The notes under the pieces are model-generated. The model was not told the origin of the DNA. It did no database searches and worked only from the letters and a program-made list of their open reading frames with translations. DNA of 7,254 nt from Nocardioides sp. GTDB taxonomy: Bacteria; Actinomycetota; Actinomycetes; Propionibacteriales; Nocardioidaceae. Both the position numbers and the translations under genes were made by a program. Location of the stretch: contig JAHEXO010000102.1 in assembly GCA_023252065.1 (NCBI GenBank), positions 1-7,254 on the forward strand. Direction: 5' to 3'. Shown here piece after piece: positions 6,976 to 7,254 of this stretch. Numbering within the stretch: the first letter of the stretch is position 1; each line of letters starts with the position of its first letter.

Positions 6976-7254
6976 TCGCATTCTGGGTCCTGGCCCCGAT
7001 CATGGTGCTGGCCGCGCTCGGCATCCTGTTCGTGCGCAAGGCGGTCCATGCCGCTCTGCTGCTGGCGGTCGTGATGATGAGCCTGGCCGTGCTCTACGCG
7101 GTGCTCGACGCGCCGTTCCTGTTCGCCGTCCAGATCATCGTCTACACCGGCGCCATCTTGATGCTCTTCCTCTTCGTGGTCATGCTCGTGGGCGTCGACG
7201 CCTCCGACTCGGTCGTCGAGACGATCAAGGGCCAGCGCTTCCTGGCGATCCTCG
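6972..7254 (+). CDS. nuoJ: NADH-quinone oxidoreductase subunit J, N-terminal part (3' end outside window)
   Basis: The first 94 codons of NuoJ (ND6 type), a membrane subunit next to NuoH that takes part in coupling quinone reduction to proton pumping. Reading from GTG 6972 gives [17 protein letters not shown] and three hydrophobic segments, near residues 3-21, 26-46 and 53-75. The third holds the family signature [20 protein letters not shown] (51-70) followed by MLVGVD. The frame is still open at the window end; family members are usually 160-280 residues, so most of the gene lies downstream. The start overlaps the nuoI stop in a GTGA with AGGAGG seven bases upstream. Gene order (I then J) also fits. 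Confidence 0.93.
   Translation, partial: MIAFWVLAPIMVLAALGILFVRKAVHAALLLAVVMMSLAVLYAVLDAPFLFAVQIIVYTGAILMLFLFVVMLVGVDASDSVVETIKGQRFLAIL

Overview
The window is a contiguous piece of a high-GC bacterial nuo operon, encoding the proton-pumping NADH:quinone oxidoreductase (respiratory complex I, NDH-1). All genes lie on the + strand in the canonical order nuoD (3' end only) - nuoE - nuoF - nuoG - nuoH - nuoI - nuoJ (5' end only). Strong G/C bias at third codon positions, GTG starts, AGGAGG-type ribosome binding sites and the sequence style of the subunits point to an actinomycete. A Nocardioides/Propionibacteriales-like host is my guess from style, not a proven assignment.

Layout: 1-441 is the end of NuoD (quinone-site subunit of the peripheral arm). 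438-1208 is NuoE (N1a cluster), 1205-2581 NuoF (NADH/FMN site and N3), 2652-5039 NuoG (N1b, N5, N4), 5036-6385 NuoH (membrane subunit at the quinone tunnel), 6382-6975 NuoI (N6a/N6b), and 6972-7254 the start of NuoJ (membrane arm). E, F and G form the NADH-oxidising module; D and I carry electrons to quinone; H and J belong to the proton-pumping membrane arm. The chain readable here is NADH -> FMN -> N3 -> N1b -> N4 -> N5 -> N6a -> N6b -> N2 (N2 is in NuoB, outside the window) -> quinone.

Five of the six junctions are 4-base stop/start overlaps (ATGA or GTGA), most with a Shine-Dalgarno sequence 7-9 bases upstream, which implies one tightly coupled polycistronic message. The exception is nuoF-nuoG. 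There a 70-base spacer holds a 25-codon mini-ORF that itself overlaps both neighbours by ATGA, and a GC-rich hairpin that covers the likely nuoG ribosome binding site.

Nothing indicates an undescribed multi-gene system; this is housekeeping respiration. Three local oddities stand out: NuoG lacks the four cysteines that would hold cluster N7; the nuoF-nuoG spacer looks like a small insertion that may have become a translational coupling device; and NuoF appears to carry an insert of about 20 residues between its SLBB and N3 domains. No gene-free stretch exceeds 300 bases. I see no tRNA, rRNA, mobile gene, CRISPR array, promoter or terminator.
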